This document shows positions 27,922-37,413 of a stretch of DNA of 64,000 nt, piece by piece (within the stretch, counting starts at the first letter, position 1; each line of letters starts with the position of its first letter). Source of the DNA: Actinomycetota bacterium. Lineage in GTDB: Bacteria > Actinomycetota > Actinomycetes > Streptosporangiales > Streptosporangiaceae. Made by a program: the position numbers and the translations under genes. The stretch covers positions 1-64,000 of the forward strand of contig JAJPIV010000128.1 of NCBI GenBank assembly GCA_021324595.1, given 5' to 3'. A model generated the notes under the pieces. It saw only the letters and a list, made by a program, of their open reading frames with translations. It had not been told where the DNA came from and did no database searches.

Positions 27922-27943
27922 CCGGCGCCGCGCGCGGGGCAGG

Positions 27944-28756
27944 TCACCGCGGCGCGGTGACGAAGTCGATCAGCTCCTCCACCCGGCCCAGGAACGCGGG
28001 CTCCAGGTCGGCCCAGCTCCGCGCGGCCCGCAGGACGCGCCGCCAGGCCGCGGCGGTGTCCCGCGGCCAGCCAAGCGCGTCGAGCACGCCCTCCTTCCAC
28101 GGCCGGCCCGGCGGGACGTCCGGCCAGGCGCCGATGCCGAGAGCCGACGGCTTGACCGCGGCCCAGACGTCAACGAACGGGTGGCCGACCACCAGCACGT
28201 GCGCGGAAGCGACCCGGGCCGCGATCGCGCTCTCCTTCGAGCCGGCCACCAGGTGATCCACCAGCACGCCCAGCCGGCGCCCGGGTGCGGGGCCGAAGGC
28301 TGCGACGATCCCGGGCAGGTCATCGATCCCGCCCAGGTACTCCACGACGACCCCGGCCTCGCGCAGGTCGTCACCCCAGATCTTCTCGACCAGCTCGGCG
28401 TCGTGGCGCCCCTCGACGTAGATCCGGCTGGCCCGGGCGACCTTCGCCGGGCCGGCCGGGGCGGCGACCGATCCCGACGGGGTGCGCGGCGGCCGGGGAG
28501 ACCCGCCCGCCGCGGGCCGCACCAGCCGGACCGGCTTGCCGTCCAGCAGGAACGGGGCCGGCCCGTAGGGGAACGCCCGGCGGCGCCCGTGCCGGTCCTC
28601 CAAGATCACCGCGTCCCGCTCGTGGCCGACCACCGCGCCGCAGAACTCGCCCGCGGCGTCCTCGACAACCAGCCCGGGGACGGCCTCGGCCGCCGGGTAC
28701 TCCGGCGGCCGCCTGACGCGCGACCAGCCCGCCAGCGCGTCGCCGTCGTAGCGCAT
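27944..28756 (-). CDS. DUF3097 family protein
   Basis: A 270-residue conserved actinobacterial protein of unknown function. The C-terminal half has a Toprim-like pattern (RIYVEGRHDAELVEKIWGDDL, then GVLVDHLV). It is the last of three minus-strand genes; its ATG overlaps the methyltransferase stop by one base. A nucleic-acid role is suggested by the Toprim look only. Confidence 0.75.
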   Translation of the reverse strand: MRYDGDALAGWSRVRRPPEYPAAEAVPGLVVEDAAGEFCGAVVGHERDAVILEDRHGRRRAFPYGPAPFLLDGKPVRLVRPAAGGSPRPPRTPSGSVAAPAGPAKVARASRIYVEGRHDAELVEKIWGDDLREAGVVVEYLGGIDDLPGIVAAFGPAPGRRLGVLVDHLVAGSKESAIAARVASAHVLVVGHPFVDVWAAVKPSALGIGAWPDVPPGRPWKEGVLDALGWPRDTAAAWRRVLRAARSWADLEPAFLGRVEELIDFVTAPR

Positions 28757-29406
28757 CAGGCCAGCCGGGCCCGCAGGAATCCGTGCTCGGCCTGGAACTC
28801 GTCGGGCCGAGGTACCCGCGTGCCCACCGATTCGACGTCGAACCCGGCGTCACGGACATGCCCGGCGAGCTCGTCCCTGCCGTACAACGTGACCCTCAGC
28901 GACTCGCTCTCCTTCGTCACCCACCGCTCGCCGGCGCCCAGGTGCGCGGCGATGACCAGCGTCCCCCCCGGGCGCAGGACCCGGCGTGCCTCGGCCAGAA
29001 CCGCGGGCAGCAGCGGCCGGGGGACGTGGTGGAACCAGTAGAAGGCGGCCACTGCCCGGCAGCTCCGTGACGCGAGCGGCAGCGCCCTGGCATCGCCGGC
29101 GATGAACGTGGCCTGCGGGACGCGGCGCCTGGCCACCGCGAGCATGTTCAGGGAGACATCGACCCCGATCGCCGGCAGCCCCCAGCTGGCCGCGATCGCC
29201 GCGATCTGGCCAGGTCCGCAGCCCAGGTCGAGCACCGGGCCGTCGGCCCGCGCCGACTCCAGTGCCACCTCCAGGAACGCGCGGTCCCCGGACCCGGGGC
29301 GCAGGTCGTCGCCGTACCGGCCGGCGTACTCCCCCGCCATCGCGTCGTAGAGCCTGGCCACTGCCGCGATGTCGACCTCCTGGCAGGACCCGGGCGGTTC
29401 AGCCAT
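28756..29406 (-). CDS. Class I SAM-dependent methyltransferase
   Basis: A 216-residue enzyme. SAM motif I is VLDLGCGPGQIAAIAA, then GVDVSLNML, GDARALPL and VLRPGGTLVIAAH. The true start is taken at ATG 29406 (MAEPPG), codon 52 of the track ORF, because the earlier part overlaps the MBL gene. The methyl acceptor is unknown. It sits inside an overlapping operon MBL-methyltransferase-DUF3097. Confidence 0.78.
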   Translation of the reverse strand: MAEPPGSCQEVDIAAVARLYDAMAGEYAGRYGDDLRPGSGDRAFLEVALESARADGPVLDLGCGPGQIAAIAASWGLPAIGVDVSLNMLAVARRRVPQATFIAGDARALPLASRSCRAVAAFYWFHHVPRPLLPAVLAEARRVLRPGGTLVIAAHLGAGERWVTKESESLRVTLYGRDELAGHVRDAGFDVESVGTRVPRPDEFQAEHGFLRARLA

Positions 29407-30052
29407 GGGCCACGGCGGTGTCGTGGCAGAAGTGAACCCGCGCCGACAGGTCCCTGACCCGCCGCAGCGAGTCACGCCAGGCGACCGGGTCGGCCGCCTG
29501 GCCGGGCGGCAGCTCCTCGTCGGGCGGGCCGCCGAACTGCGCCATGGTATAGGCGGCATCGCCGATCAGCACGTCGCTCTCCCCGGCGGCGCCCGAGACG
29601 ACCACGGACTGGTGACCCGCCGTATGGCCGGGCGTCGCGATCACCCGCACGCCCGGGGCGATCTCGGCGTCGCCGTCGATCAGCTCGAAGCGGGCGCTCG
29701 CGAAGCCGAACCAGTCGTACAGCTCGGGCTCCTCGCGCCGCGCCCGGTCCAGCTCGGCGCGCTGGACGTAGCAGGGGGCATGGCGGAAGACGGCATTCTG
29801 GCCGCAGTGGTCGAAGTGCAGGTGCGTGTTGATCACCATGCCGATGTCGGCCGGGCTCATGCCGATCTCGGCGAGCGCCTCGGCCACGCTGCGGTTCACC
29901 ACCCGCCAGTCGGTCAGCATGGCGTCCGGGCCGCCGACCCCGGTGTCCACCAGCAGCGCGCCCCGGTCGTGCGTGATCACGAAACCGTGCACCGGCCACT
30001 CCGCGCCGGCCACGGTGAGCCGCGCCAGGTGCAGCCGCCTGATCTCCGGCAT
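29399..30052 (-). CDS. MBL-fold metallo-hydrolase (lactonase-like)
   Basis: A 217-residue metallo-beta-lactamase-fold hydrolase with the dinuclear zinc motif NTHLHFDHCGQN, downstream ligand His in ATPGHTAGHQSV and Asp in IGDAAY. The pattern resembles quorum-quenching N-acyl-homoserine lactonases, but many MBL hydrolases share it. The start is set at ATG 30052 (MPEIRRLHL). Its 3' end overlaps the methyltransferase start by eight bases. Confidence 0.78.
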   Translation of the reverse strand: MPEIRRLHLARLTVAGAEWPVHGFVITHDRGALLVDTGVGGPDAMLTDWRVVNRSVAEALAEIGMSPADIGMVINTHLHFDHCGQNAVFRHAPCYVQRAELDRARREEPELYDWFGFASARFELIDGDAEIAPGVRVIATPGHTAGHQSVVVSGAAGESDVLIGDAAYTMAQFGGPPDEELPPGQAADPVAWRDSLRRVRDLSARVHFCHDTAVAHG

Positions 30053-30136
30053 GATCTCCCCGCTTCGTCGTCGTCGGCCAGCATCCTTCCACGCGCGCGC
30101 GCCAGTTCCCACCGATTTGCCCGGAAGGACGCCGGC

Positions 30137-30622
30137 CTACTCGGCCGCGTCGGCCAGCTCGTCGATCGCCAGTGCCAGCGCGTCGAGCGCCGGCACGGCC
30201 TCGGCCAGCGCCCGGCGCTGGCTGGCGGGCAGCGCGGCGACCGCCCGGCGCAGGATCTCCGAGTTGGTCCGGTGCCAGGCCCGCACGGCCCGCTCGCCGG
30301 ACTCGGTGAGCGAGACGGCGACCGCGCGGCGGTCACTCGCCTCGGCGCTCCGGCTGATCAGGCCACGCGGGGCCAGCGCCTGGATCAAGGTGGTGACCGT
30401 GTTCGGGGCGAGCCGCAGCAGCCGGGCCAGCTCGCCCGGCCTGGCCCCGGGGTGCTCGGCCAGGACGGACAGCAGCTCCAGCTGGGCGACGCTGAGGGAG
30501 CCTTCCGGGTCCAGCGCCCGGGCCGCCCGGCGCATCGCCCGGCGCAGCCTGGCGATGCTCTCCGGCAGGTCTGCCGTCCGCGGGCCCGCGGCGGCGAGCG
30601 GCGGCGGCGCGCAGTCGATCAT
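30137..30622 (-). CDS. MarR-family transcriptional regulator
   Basis: A 161-residue winged-helix regulator. The HTH is LSVAQLELLSVLAEHPGARP...LLRLAPNTVTTLI with wing EASDRRAVAVSLTESG. It begins seven bases after the MFS gene on the same strand, so it probably represses the exporter it is co-transcribed with and releases it when a drug-like ligand binds (typical for the family, inferred here). Confidence 0.84.
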   Translation of the reverse strand: MIDCAPPPLAAAGPRTADLPESIARLRRAMRRAARALDPEGSLSVAQLELLSVLAEHPGARPGELARLLRLAPNTVTTLIQALAPRGLISRSAEASDRRAVAVSLTESGERAVRAWHRTNSEILRRAVAALPASQRRALAEAVPALDALALAIDELADAAE

Positions 30623-30628
30623 GGCATC

Positions 30629-32173
30629 TCAGGCTATCGGCAGGATCGGCTCCGCACTGCCGTCCCCGCCCGCGCCGTCCCCGCCCGCGCCGTCCCCGCC
30701 CGCGCCGTCCCCGCCCGCGCCGTGGCCGCCCGCGCCGTGGCCGCCCGCGCCGTGGCCGCCCGAGTGGGCCCTGCCCCGCCGGGTGATGACCGCGGCCAGC
30801 GCCGCCAGGGCGGCCAGCGCGATCATGGTGAGCCGGCCGCCGGCCGCCTCGCCGGCCGCCAGCGCACCCCCGGCGCCGCCGACCCCGGCCAGGTGCAGGC
30901 TCAGCGTGACCAGCGCGACGCCGAACGCGGTGCCGAGCCCACGCGCCATGTTCACCATGCCGCCTGTCGTCGCCGCGCTGGCCGCCGGGACGGCACCCAT
31001 GACCTGGGAGTTGTTGGCCGGGATGTACGTGCCCAGGCCGAACCCGAGCAGGGCGAGCAGGGCTGCGGCCTGCCCCGGCCCGGGTGCCCCGGCCAGGCCG
31101 AGCAGCACGGCGGCGAGCACCGCCACCGCCCCTCCGGCCCAGCAGCGCAGGTGATCCGGCCAGGACGGGACCAGGCGCTCGGTCAGGACCGCGCCGAGCG
31201 CGAACCCGGCGGGCAGCGCGGTCAGCAGCAGGCCGGTGGTGACCCCCTGGCCGGCGCGCAGGATCTGCGGGTAGAGCACCAGCGGCCCGAACAGCACCAT
31301 GTAGGCGGCGAGCGCGCCCGCCAGGCCACGGCCCACGCCCGGGATCCTCAGCAGCGCCTCGTCGATGAGCGGCTGGCGGGCACGGCGTTCCCACCGCACC
31401 AGCCCGGCCGTGCCCGCCACCGCGAGCACGGCCAGCGCGGCCACGGCGCCGGCTGGTAGGCGCAGCCCGGAGGCAGCCGAGGTGGCCAGCAGCAGGCCGG
31501 TCACCGCGACCGCGAGCAGCGCCATGCCGGCCGGGTCGGTCCCGGCGCTCGCGGCCCGCTGCCGGGTGCGGGGCAGCAGGAAGATGCCGGTCACGATGGC
31601 GAGCACGCCGACCGGCGGGTTGATCAGGAACACCCAGCGCCAGCCCGCCGACGCCACGATCAGCCCGCCCACGCTCGGCCCCAGCGCGAGCCCGGCCGCC
31701 TGGGCGACCGCCTGGACGCCCAGCGCCTTCCGGCGCAGGCTCGCCCCCACGCTGGTGCTCACCAGCGCGATGCTGTTCGCCTGCAGCAGCGCGGCGCCAC
31801 CGGCCTGCACCACGCGGGCGCCGATCAGCCAGGTCAGCGAGGGAGCCAGCCCGCAGACGGCCGAGGCCACGCTGAACAGCGCGAACCCGTACAGGTACAG
31901 GAGCTTGCGGCCGGCCCGGTCCGACCACCGGCCCACCGGGATCAGCAGCGCCACCAGCGCGAGCAGGTAGCTCAGCGACACCCACTGCACGCCGGCCAGC
32001 CCGGTGCCGAACTGCCGCTGCAGCGCGGGGAAGGCGAGGGTGACGATGCTCGCGTCCAGCTGCCCCATGAACGCGCCGAAGCAGACGACCGTGACCGCCA
32101 GCCACGGCGCCCACGGATGCTCCCGCACGATCCGCGGGCGGGCGGGCTCGGCGACGAGCGCCCGCATGTTCAT
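30629..32173 (-). CDS. MFS drug exporter, DHA2 (14-helix) type
   Basis: A 514-residue transporter. Start at ATG-AAC-ATG 32173, since the longer TTG ORF begins in the previous gene's flank. Hallmarks are GAFMGQLDASIVTLAFP (motif D1), GRWSDRAGRKLL (motif A) and ALGPSVGGLI (motif C), as in EmrB/QacA exporters. The last 45 residues are an odd Gly/Ala/His/Asp tail (GAGGH/GAGGD repeated). The adjacent MarR gene supports a multidrug export role. Confidence 0.85.
   Translation of the reverse strand: MNMRALVAEPARPRIVREHPWAPWLAVTVVCFGAFMGQLDASIVTLAFPALQRQFGTGLAGVQWVSLSYLLALVALLIPVGRWSDRAGRKLLYLYGFALFSVASAVCGLAPSLTWLIGARVVQAGGAALLQANSIALVSTSVGASLRRKALGVQAVAQAAGLALGPSVGGLIVASAGWRWVFLINPPVGVLAIVTGIFLLPRTRQRAASAGTDPAGMALLAVAVTGLLLATSAASGLRLPAGAVAALAVLAVAGTAGLVRWERRARQPLIDEALLRIPGVGRGLAGALAAYMVLFGPLVLYPQILRAGQGVTTGLLLTALPAGFALGAVLTERLVPSWPDHLRCWAGGAVAVLAAVLLGLAGAPGPGQAAALLALLGFGLGTYIPANNSQVMGAVPAASAATTGGMVNMARGLGTAFGVALVTLSLHLAGVGGAGGALAAGEAAGGRLTMIALAALAALAAVITRRGRAHSGGHGAGGHGAGGHGAGGDGAGGDGAGGDGAGGDGSAEPILPIA
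30661..30765 (-). repeat. 15 bp x7 in-frame repeat in the MFS C-terminal tail
   Basis: Four copies of cgtccccgcccgcgc (30661-30720) are followed by three of cgtggccgcccgcgc or a near variant (30721-30765). They encode GAGGD and GAGGH repeats at the C-terminus. Confidence 0.9.
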
Positions 32174-32283
32174 GCCGTGATCACCCTCCCGAGGGCACCC
32201 GGTCCCTGCGGCGCCGGCCGACTCGCGGGTCGCCGGCCCGCGCTGGCCATCCCGCCCAGCCGGCCGGCTTGGTAGGAAATTAG

Positions 32284-32296
32284 TTCTGCTACAGAA
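32284..32296. promoter_or_regulatory. TTCTG-CTA-CAGAA palindrome, candidate MarR operator
   Basis: A perfect 5+5 bp inverted repeat sits in a short AT-rich island (AAATTAGTTCTGCTACAG...) 111 bp before the MFS start and 55 bp beyond the HrpA stop. It is the most promoter-like DNA upstream of the MFS-MarR operon. Regulator binding is inference. Confidence 0.4.
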
Positions 32297-32351
32297 GCAT
32301 TTTACACGGCTGCGCCGGACGGCCACCGCAGCACGGCCTCCGGGCAACGAC

Positions 32352-35300
32352 CTAGCCCTGGCGCGCCGCGCCGGCGGGCGTTCCGGCGGCCCGCTCGATC
32401 GCGGCCAGCACGCGCCGCTCCGAGACCGGGATGGCAGCGCCGATCCCCTGGGCGAACAGGCTGACCCGCAGCTCCTCGATCATCCAGCGGACCGCCGCGA
32501 GCCCCGCCACGTCGCCGTTCCTTGCCATGGCCTGCTCGTACGCGGCGGTCACCCGGCCCACGACGGCCATGCGCTCGGCATCCTTGGCCAGGTCCCGCGG
32601 CGCCCGCTCCAGCCGGTGCGCCATCGCGCGCAGGTAGCGGACCAGGTCCGGGAGGCGCAGCGAACCGGTGGCAGTGACGAAGCCCGGCCGGATCAGTCCG
32701 GCGAGCTGGGCCCGCATGTCCCCCACGGCAGCGGCCAGCGCCGCCGGGGCACGGTCGAGCGCCGCCGCGACCTGCTGCGCCTGAACCATCACCGCCGCGG
32801 CCGCGCTCACGTTGGCCGCCGCCCGCGCCCGCAGCCCGCCCTGGGCGGCCCGGCCCGCCTCGGCGAGCGCCGCGAACCCTGCCGCGTCCCAGGCCGGCCC
32901 GCCCGCCTCGGCGATGATCTCGTCGGCGGCGCACATGGCGCAGTCGTCGAGCAGCGCGCCGATCCCGCCGGGGGCGGTGCTCATCGCCAGCTTGGCGCCC
33001 GCCGGCAGGCGCCCGGCCACGGCCCGGGCGCCCGAGGGCACCTCGAGCAGGAGCAGCCGCCGGGTGCCGGCCCGCATCGACTTCTCCGCCTCCTCGGCGG
33101 TCTCGAAGACCGCGATGTCCACCGTGTCGCCGGCGTCGGCCAGCGCCGGGTACACCCGGATCGGGCCGCTGGTGACCTCCCTGGGCAGCGCCCCGAAGTC
33201 CCACGAGCGCAGGCCGGAGCGGGCCAGGCCGGCGCCCGCCTGCGCGACCCGGGCGGCGATCGCCGGGCGGAGCCGACGGCGCAGGTCGTCCAGGTCCCGC
33301 CCGGCCCCCAGGACGACGCCGCCATCGGCCACCTCGAAGCTGACCCGCAGGTGAGGCGGCAGCCGCTCCAGGTCGAAGGCGTCCGCAGGGATGCCGGCGC
33401 CGGCGATGCGGCCGAGCTCGGCCGCCAGCGCCTCGGCCAGCCCGGCGCCGGGATGGCGGGCGCGGTCCAGCCGGGCCGCCACCGCCTTCGCGGTCTGCGG
33501 CACGGGCACGAACGCGGTCCGCAGCGCCTTCGGCAGCGAGCGGATCAGCTCGGTGACCAGCTCCTCGCGGAACCCGGGAACCTGCCAGGAGAACTCCTCC
33601 CCCCGGATCCGCGGCAGCGCCTCCAGCGGGATGCGCGCGGTGATCCCGTCGCCCGGCTCGCCGGGGGCGAACTCGTAGCGCAGCTCCGCCCCGCCCCACC
33701 GGTCCGGGTAGTCGGACTCGCTCACCTCGCCCGCGGCCGGGCCGGCCAGGTCGGCGGGACGGAGCGTGAGCAGGTCGGGGCTGGCTTCCCGGGCCTTCTT
33801 CCACCACGAGTCGAAGTGCCGCGCCGAGGTCACCTCGGCGGGGATCCGGCTGGCGTAGAAGTCGTGCAGCGCGGCGTCGTCGGCGACGACGCCGCGACGG
33901 CGTGCCCTGCGCTCAAGCTCCCTCGCCCGCTCGATCAGGGCGCGGTTGCGGTGGAAGAACCGGTGGCGGGTCTGCCAGTCCCCCTCGACCAGCGCGTGGG
34001 TGATGAACATGTCCCGCGCCGTGGCCGGGTCCACGCGGCCGAGCGGGACCCGGCGCCCGGCCACGACCGGCAGCCCGTACAAGGTGACCCTCTCCAGGGT
34101 CATCGCCGTGCCGCTCCGGGCATCCCAGTGCGGCTCGGCGTAGGAGCGCCTGACCAGGTGCGGCGCGAGCGCTTCGGCCCACTCCGGCTCGATCCTGGCC
34201 ACGGTCCGCGCCCACAGCCGGGACGTCTCGGCCAGCTCCGCGGCCATCAGCCACGGCGGCGGCTTCCTGGCCAGCGCCGAGTCCGGGAAGATCGCGAACC
34301 GGGTGCCCCCCGCCCCGGCGAACTCGGCGGGGCCGCGCCGCCGGCCCCTGGCCGGCCGGTCGTCGCGCATCCCGATGTGGGAGAGCAGCCCGGCCAGGAG
34401 CGACCGGTGGATGCGATCGGCCAGCTCGCCGGGGACGCCCTGGTCACCGCGGTCCCCGGGGCCGGGGCGCACGGCGACGCCGACCTCCCCGGCCGCCTGC
34501 CGCAGCTGGCCGTACAGGTCCTGCCACTCGCGCACCCGCAGGTAGTGCAGGTACTCGCGGCGGCACAGCCGGCGCAGCGCCGAGCTGGACAGCGCGCGCT
34601 GCCGCTCGCGCAGGTACTCCCACAGGCGCAGCAGGGCGAGGAAGTCCGACCCGCCCCCGGCGAACCGCGCGTGGCAGGCGTCTGCCTGCTCGCGCTGGTC
34701 GGCCGGGCGCTCCCGCACGTCCTGGATCGACAGCGCGGCCGCGATCACCAGCACCTCCCGGGCGCAGTCGTTGCGGTCCGCTTCCAGGATCATCCGGCCG
34801 ATCCGCGGGTCCACCGGGAGCCTGGCCAGCCTCCTGCCGGTGGCGGTCAGCCGGAGCGCGCCGGCGCGGGCACCGGGCTCGATCGCGCCGAGCTCGGCCA
34901 GCAGGCGCACCCCGTCGGCGACGTTCCTGGTGTCGGGCGGGTCGATGAACGGGAAGTCCGCCACGTCGCCCAGGCCGAGCGCGGCCATGCGGAGCACGAC
35001 CGAGGCGAGGTTCGTCCGCAGGATCTCCGGCTCGGTGAACTCTGGCCGGGACGCGAAGTCCTCCTCGCCGTACAGGCGGATGCAGACCCCGTCGCCGGTC
35101 CGGCCGCACCGCCCGGCGCGCTGGCGCGCCGACGCCTTCGAGACCGGCTCGATCGGCAGCCGCTGCACCTTGGCCCGCGGGCTGTACCGGGAGATCCTGG
35201 CGGTGCCCGCGTCGATCACGGCGCCGACTCCCGGGACGGTCAGCGAGGTCTCGGCCACGTTGGTGGCCAGCACGACCCGGCGGCGCTGGTGCGGCTGGAA

Positions 35301-36227
35301 GATCAGGTGCTGCCGTGCGGCGGGCAGCCGGGCGAACAGCGGCAGCACCTCGAGCCCGTGCCGGTCCGCCGGGCCGCCGGGCGCGGTGAGCGCGTCGGCC
35401 GCGTCCTGGATCTCGCGCTCGCCGGAGAGGAAGACCAGTACGTCGCCGCGGCCCTCGCGGCTCAGCTCGTCGACCGCGTCACAGATGCCCTGCACCTGGT
35501 CGCGCGGCTCGCCGCCGCCGGCGGCCTCCAGCGGCCGGTAGCGGACCTGGACCGGGTAGGTGCGGCCGGAGACCTCGATCACCGGCGCCCCGCCGAAGTG
35601 GCGCGCGAACCGCCCGGGGTCGATCGTGGCAGAGGTGATGATCACCTTCAGGTCCGGCCGCGTCGGCAGCAGCCGGCGCAGGTAGCCGAGGATGAAGTCG
35701 ACGTTCAGGCTGCGCTCGTGAGCCTCGTCGATGATCAGCGTGTCATAGCGGAGCAGCCGGCGGTCGCGCTGCAGCTCCGCGAGCAGGATGCCGTCGGTCA
35801 TCAGCTTGATCATCGTCTGGTCGCTGGAGGCGTCGGTGAACCGCACCTGGTAGCCGACGACGGCCCCGAGCTCGGTGCCCAGCTCGGCTGCGACCCGCTC
35901 GGCGATCGTGCGCGCCGCGAGCCTGCGGGGCTGGGTGTGGCCGATCTGACCGGCCACGCCACGGCCAAGCTCCAGGCAGATCTTCGGGAGCTGGGTGGTC
36001 TTGCCCGACCCGGTTTCCCCGGCGACGATCACCACCTGGTGCGCGGCGATCGCGCGGGCGATCTCCTCACGGTGCTGGCTGACCGGCAGCTGCGGCGGAT
36101 AGGAGATGCCGGGCGGCACGGCGGCACGGCGGGCCCGCATCCGCCGCCGCGCCTGGTCCGCGCGGGGCGGCCGATGCGAGGCTGCCTGGTCCCCTGGCGC
36201 GGCGGGCGGGGCGGGGTCGGATGGCAC
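32352..36227 (-). CDS. hrpA: ATP-dependent RNA helicase HrpA (DEAH)
   Basis: A 1291-residue protein, the usual HrpA length. GTG start after GGGAG. Helicase motifs: I AGETGSGKTTQLP, Ia TQPRRLAART, II IIDEAHERS, III ITSATID, VI QRAGRCGRTGDG. The HA2/OB region and the long C-terminal DUF3418 domain follow. HrpA acts in RNA handling and, in other bacteria, rescue of stalled ribosomes. It is a single gene. Confidence 0.93.
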   Translation of the reverse strand: MPSDPAPPAAPGDQAASHRPPRADQARRRMRARRAAVPPGISYPPQLPVSQHREEIARAIAAHQVVIVAGETGSGKTTQLPKICLELGRGVAGQIGHTQPRRLAARTIAERVAAELGTELGAVVGYQVRFTDASSDQTMIKLMTDGILLAELQRDRRLLRYDTLIIDEAHERSLNVDFILGYLRRLLPTRPDLKVIITSATIDPGRFARHFGGAPVIEVSGRTYPVQVRYRPLEAAGGGEPRDQVQGICDAVDELSREGRGDVLVFLSGEREIQDAADALTAPGGPADRHGLEVLPLFARLPAARQHLIFQPHQRRRVVLATNVAETSLTVPGVGAVIDAGTARISRYSPRAKVQRLPIEPVSKASARQRAGRCGRTGDGVCIRLYGEEDFASRPEFTEPEILRTNLASVVLRMAALGLGDVADFPFIDPPDTRNVADGVRLLAELGAIEPGARAGALRLTATGRRLARLPVDPRIGRMILEADRNDCAREVLVIAAALSIQDVRERPADQREQADACHARFAGGGSDFLALLRLWEYLRERQRALSSSALRRLCRREYLHYLRVREWQDLYGQLRQAAGEVGVAVRPGPGDRGDQGVPGELADRIHRSLLAGLLSHIGMRDDRPARGRRRGPAEFAGAGGTRFAIFPDSALARKPPPWLMAAELAETSRLWARTVARIEPEWAEALAPHLVRRSYAEPHWDARSGTAMTLERVTLYGLPVVAGRRVPLGRVDPATARDMFITHALVEGDWQTRHRFFHRNRALIERARELERRARRRGVVADDAALHDFYASRIPAEVTSARHFDSWWKKAREASPDLLTLRPADLAGPAAGEVSESDYPDRWGGAELRYEFAPGEPGDGITARIPLEALPRIRGEEFSWQVPGFREELVTELIRSLPKALRTAFVPVPQTAKAVAARLDRARHPGAGLAEALAAELGRIAGAGIPADAFDLERLPPHLRVSFEVADGGVVLGAGRDLDDLRRRLRPAIAARVAQAGAGLARSGLRSWDFGALPREVTSGPIRVYPALADAGDTVDIAVFETAEEAEKSMRAGTRRLLLLEVPSGARAVAGRLPAGAKLAMSTAPGGIGALLDDCAMCAADEIIAEAGGPAWDAAGFAALAEAGRAAQGGLRARAAANVSAAAAVMVQAQQVAAALDRAPAALAAAVGDMRAQLAGLIRPGFVTATGSLRLPDLVRYLRAMAHRLERAPRDLAKDAERMAVVGRVTAAYEQAMARNGDVAGLAAVRWMIEELRVSLFAQGIGAAIPVSERRVLAAIERAAGTPAGAARQG

Positions 36228-36635
36228 GGCTCGTTCTCCCGTGGGCTGCGCGTGGTGCCGGGCCGGGCCGGCCAGCCCGCAGGGGGCGGCCGGCCCGGCG
36301 CGGCGGGCTCGCCCACCAGCATCGCCGATGGCCGGCCTGGATGCTCAGCGCATGCCCGCGCCCGGGTGCTTCCGCGCGGGCGATGCGGCGGGCCGGGAGC
36401 GCGCCTGCCACGGGGCCCGGGCGGCCCGCAAGCCGACCCGGGGCCCGGTAGGTTGAGCGGGTGACCATCGGGCCAGGCGGCGGGATGCGGGCGGTGACCG
36501 GCCGCGGCTGAGGACCCGCCCCGTGACGGTGGCCGGCCGGCCGCGCGTTACCGCCTCTATCACGAGCTGGCCGGGTGGTGGCCGCTGATCTCGCCCGCCA
36601 GCGAGTACGCGGCCGAGGCCGCCTACCTGGCCGGA
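36228..36635. other. 408 bp between hrpA and methyltransferase: possible leaderless short ORF and broken gene start
   Basis: No full gene is seen. A TAGGTT (36449-36454) six bases before GTG 36461 would give a leaderless 16-codon ORF ending TGA 36509-36511. From about 36546 the frame of the following methyltransferase is already coding-like (YRLYHELAGWWPLISP) but has no start codon; see that entry. The rest (36228-36440) is low-complexity GC-rich sequence with nothing recognisable. Confidence 0.4.
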
Positions 36636-37289
36636 GTGCTGGCGAAGGCCAGGCCGGCCGTTCGCGACGTGCTTGACCTGGGCTGCGGCGGCGGCCACGT
36701 CGCGGCCCACCTGAAGGACCGGTTCCGCCTCACGCTGGTCGATATCTCCGAGGAGATGATCGAGGTCTCACGGCGCCTCAACCCCGGCTGCGAGCACGTG
36801 CGGGGGGACATGCGCTCGGTCCGGCTGGGGCGGGCCTTCGACGCGGTCCTCGTCCACGACGCGGCCGACTACATCACCACCGAGGCCGACCTGCGGCTGG
36901 TGCTCGGGACAGCCGCCGCCCACTGCCGGCCGGCCGGGCTGGCGCTGTTCGCCCCTGATCACCTCAAGGACGATTTCCGCGAGTCCGCGGGGCGCGGCGG
37001 CGGGGGCGACCCGTCAGGCGCGCAGGCGAGCTTCACCGAGGTGACCTGGGATCCGGACCCGGCGGACGACTGGATCAGGTCGGACTACGAGTTCACGCTG
37101 CGCGGTGCCGACGGCGCGGTCCAGGTGGTGCGGGAGTCGCACCGGCTCGGCGCGTTCTCTCTGGCCACCTGGGAGCGCCTGCTGCGGGAGGCGGGATTCG
37201 ATCCAGCGGAGCCGCCCGCCGGGGCGGGCGGGCCGGGCGCCCGCCCTCCGGCCCACCTCATCCTCGGGCGGCGGCCCGGGCGCGGATGA
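36636..37289 (+). CDS. Class I SAM methyltransferase with an apparently broken 5' end
   Basis: From GTG 36636 a 217-residue protein has SAM motif LDLGCGGGHVAAHL, then VDISEEM and GDMRSVRL. The same frame is coding-like upstream from about 36546, reading RYRLYHELAGWWPLISPASEY, the expected N-terminus of this family, but it meets only a TGA at 36495 and no ATG, GTG or TTG. A GTG at 36523 would supply a start if one base were missing near 36545 (frameshift). So either the gene is recently damaged, one base was lost in assembly, or translation begins at 36636 without the first helix. Confidence 0.6.
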   Translation: MLAKARPAVRDVLDLGCGGGHVAAHLKDRFRLTLVDISEEMIEVSRRLNPGCEHVRGDMRSVRLGRAFDAVLVHDAADYITTEADLRLVLGTAAAHCRPAGLALFAPDHLKDDFRESAGRGGGGDPSGAQASFTEVTWDPDPADDWIRSDYEFTLRGADGAVQVVRESHRLGAFSLATWERLLREAGFDPAEPPAGAGGPGARPPAHLILGRRPGRG

Positions 37290-37413
37290 GGTGCCATCGC
37301 CGCGCGGTGATGTGCCTTCGCCGTCGCTGGAAGCGCACCGGTGCGACATCGCCGCGCCTCGCGTGACGGGGGCGCCGCAGGGCAGGGCCAGGGCGCGCGC
37401 CCCGGCGGGACGG

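Noticed and set aside
32616-36464. 1282-residue ORF on the plus strand
   Set aside because: It is antisense to the full-length HrpA gene; its composition (Arg/Gly/Pro/Gln-rich, no motifs) is that of a GC-driven shadow.
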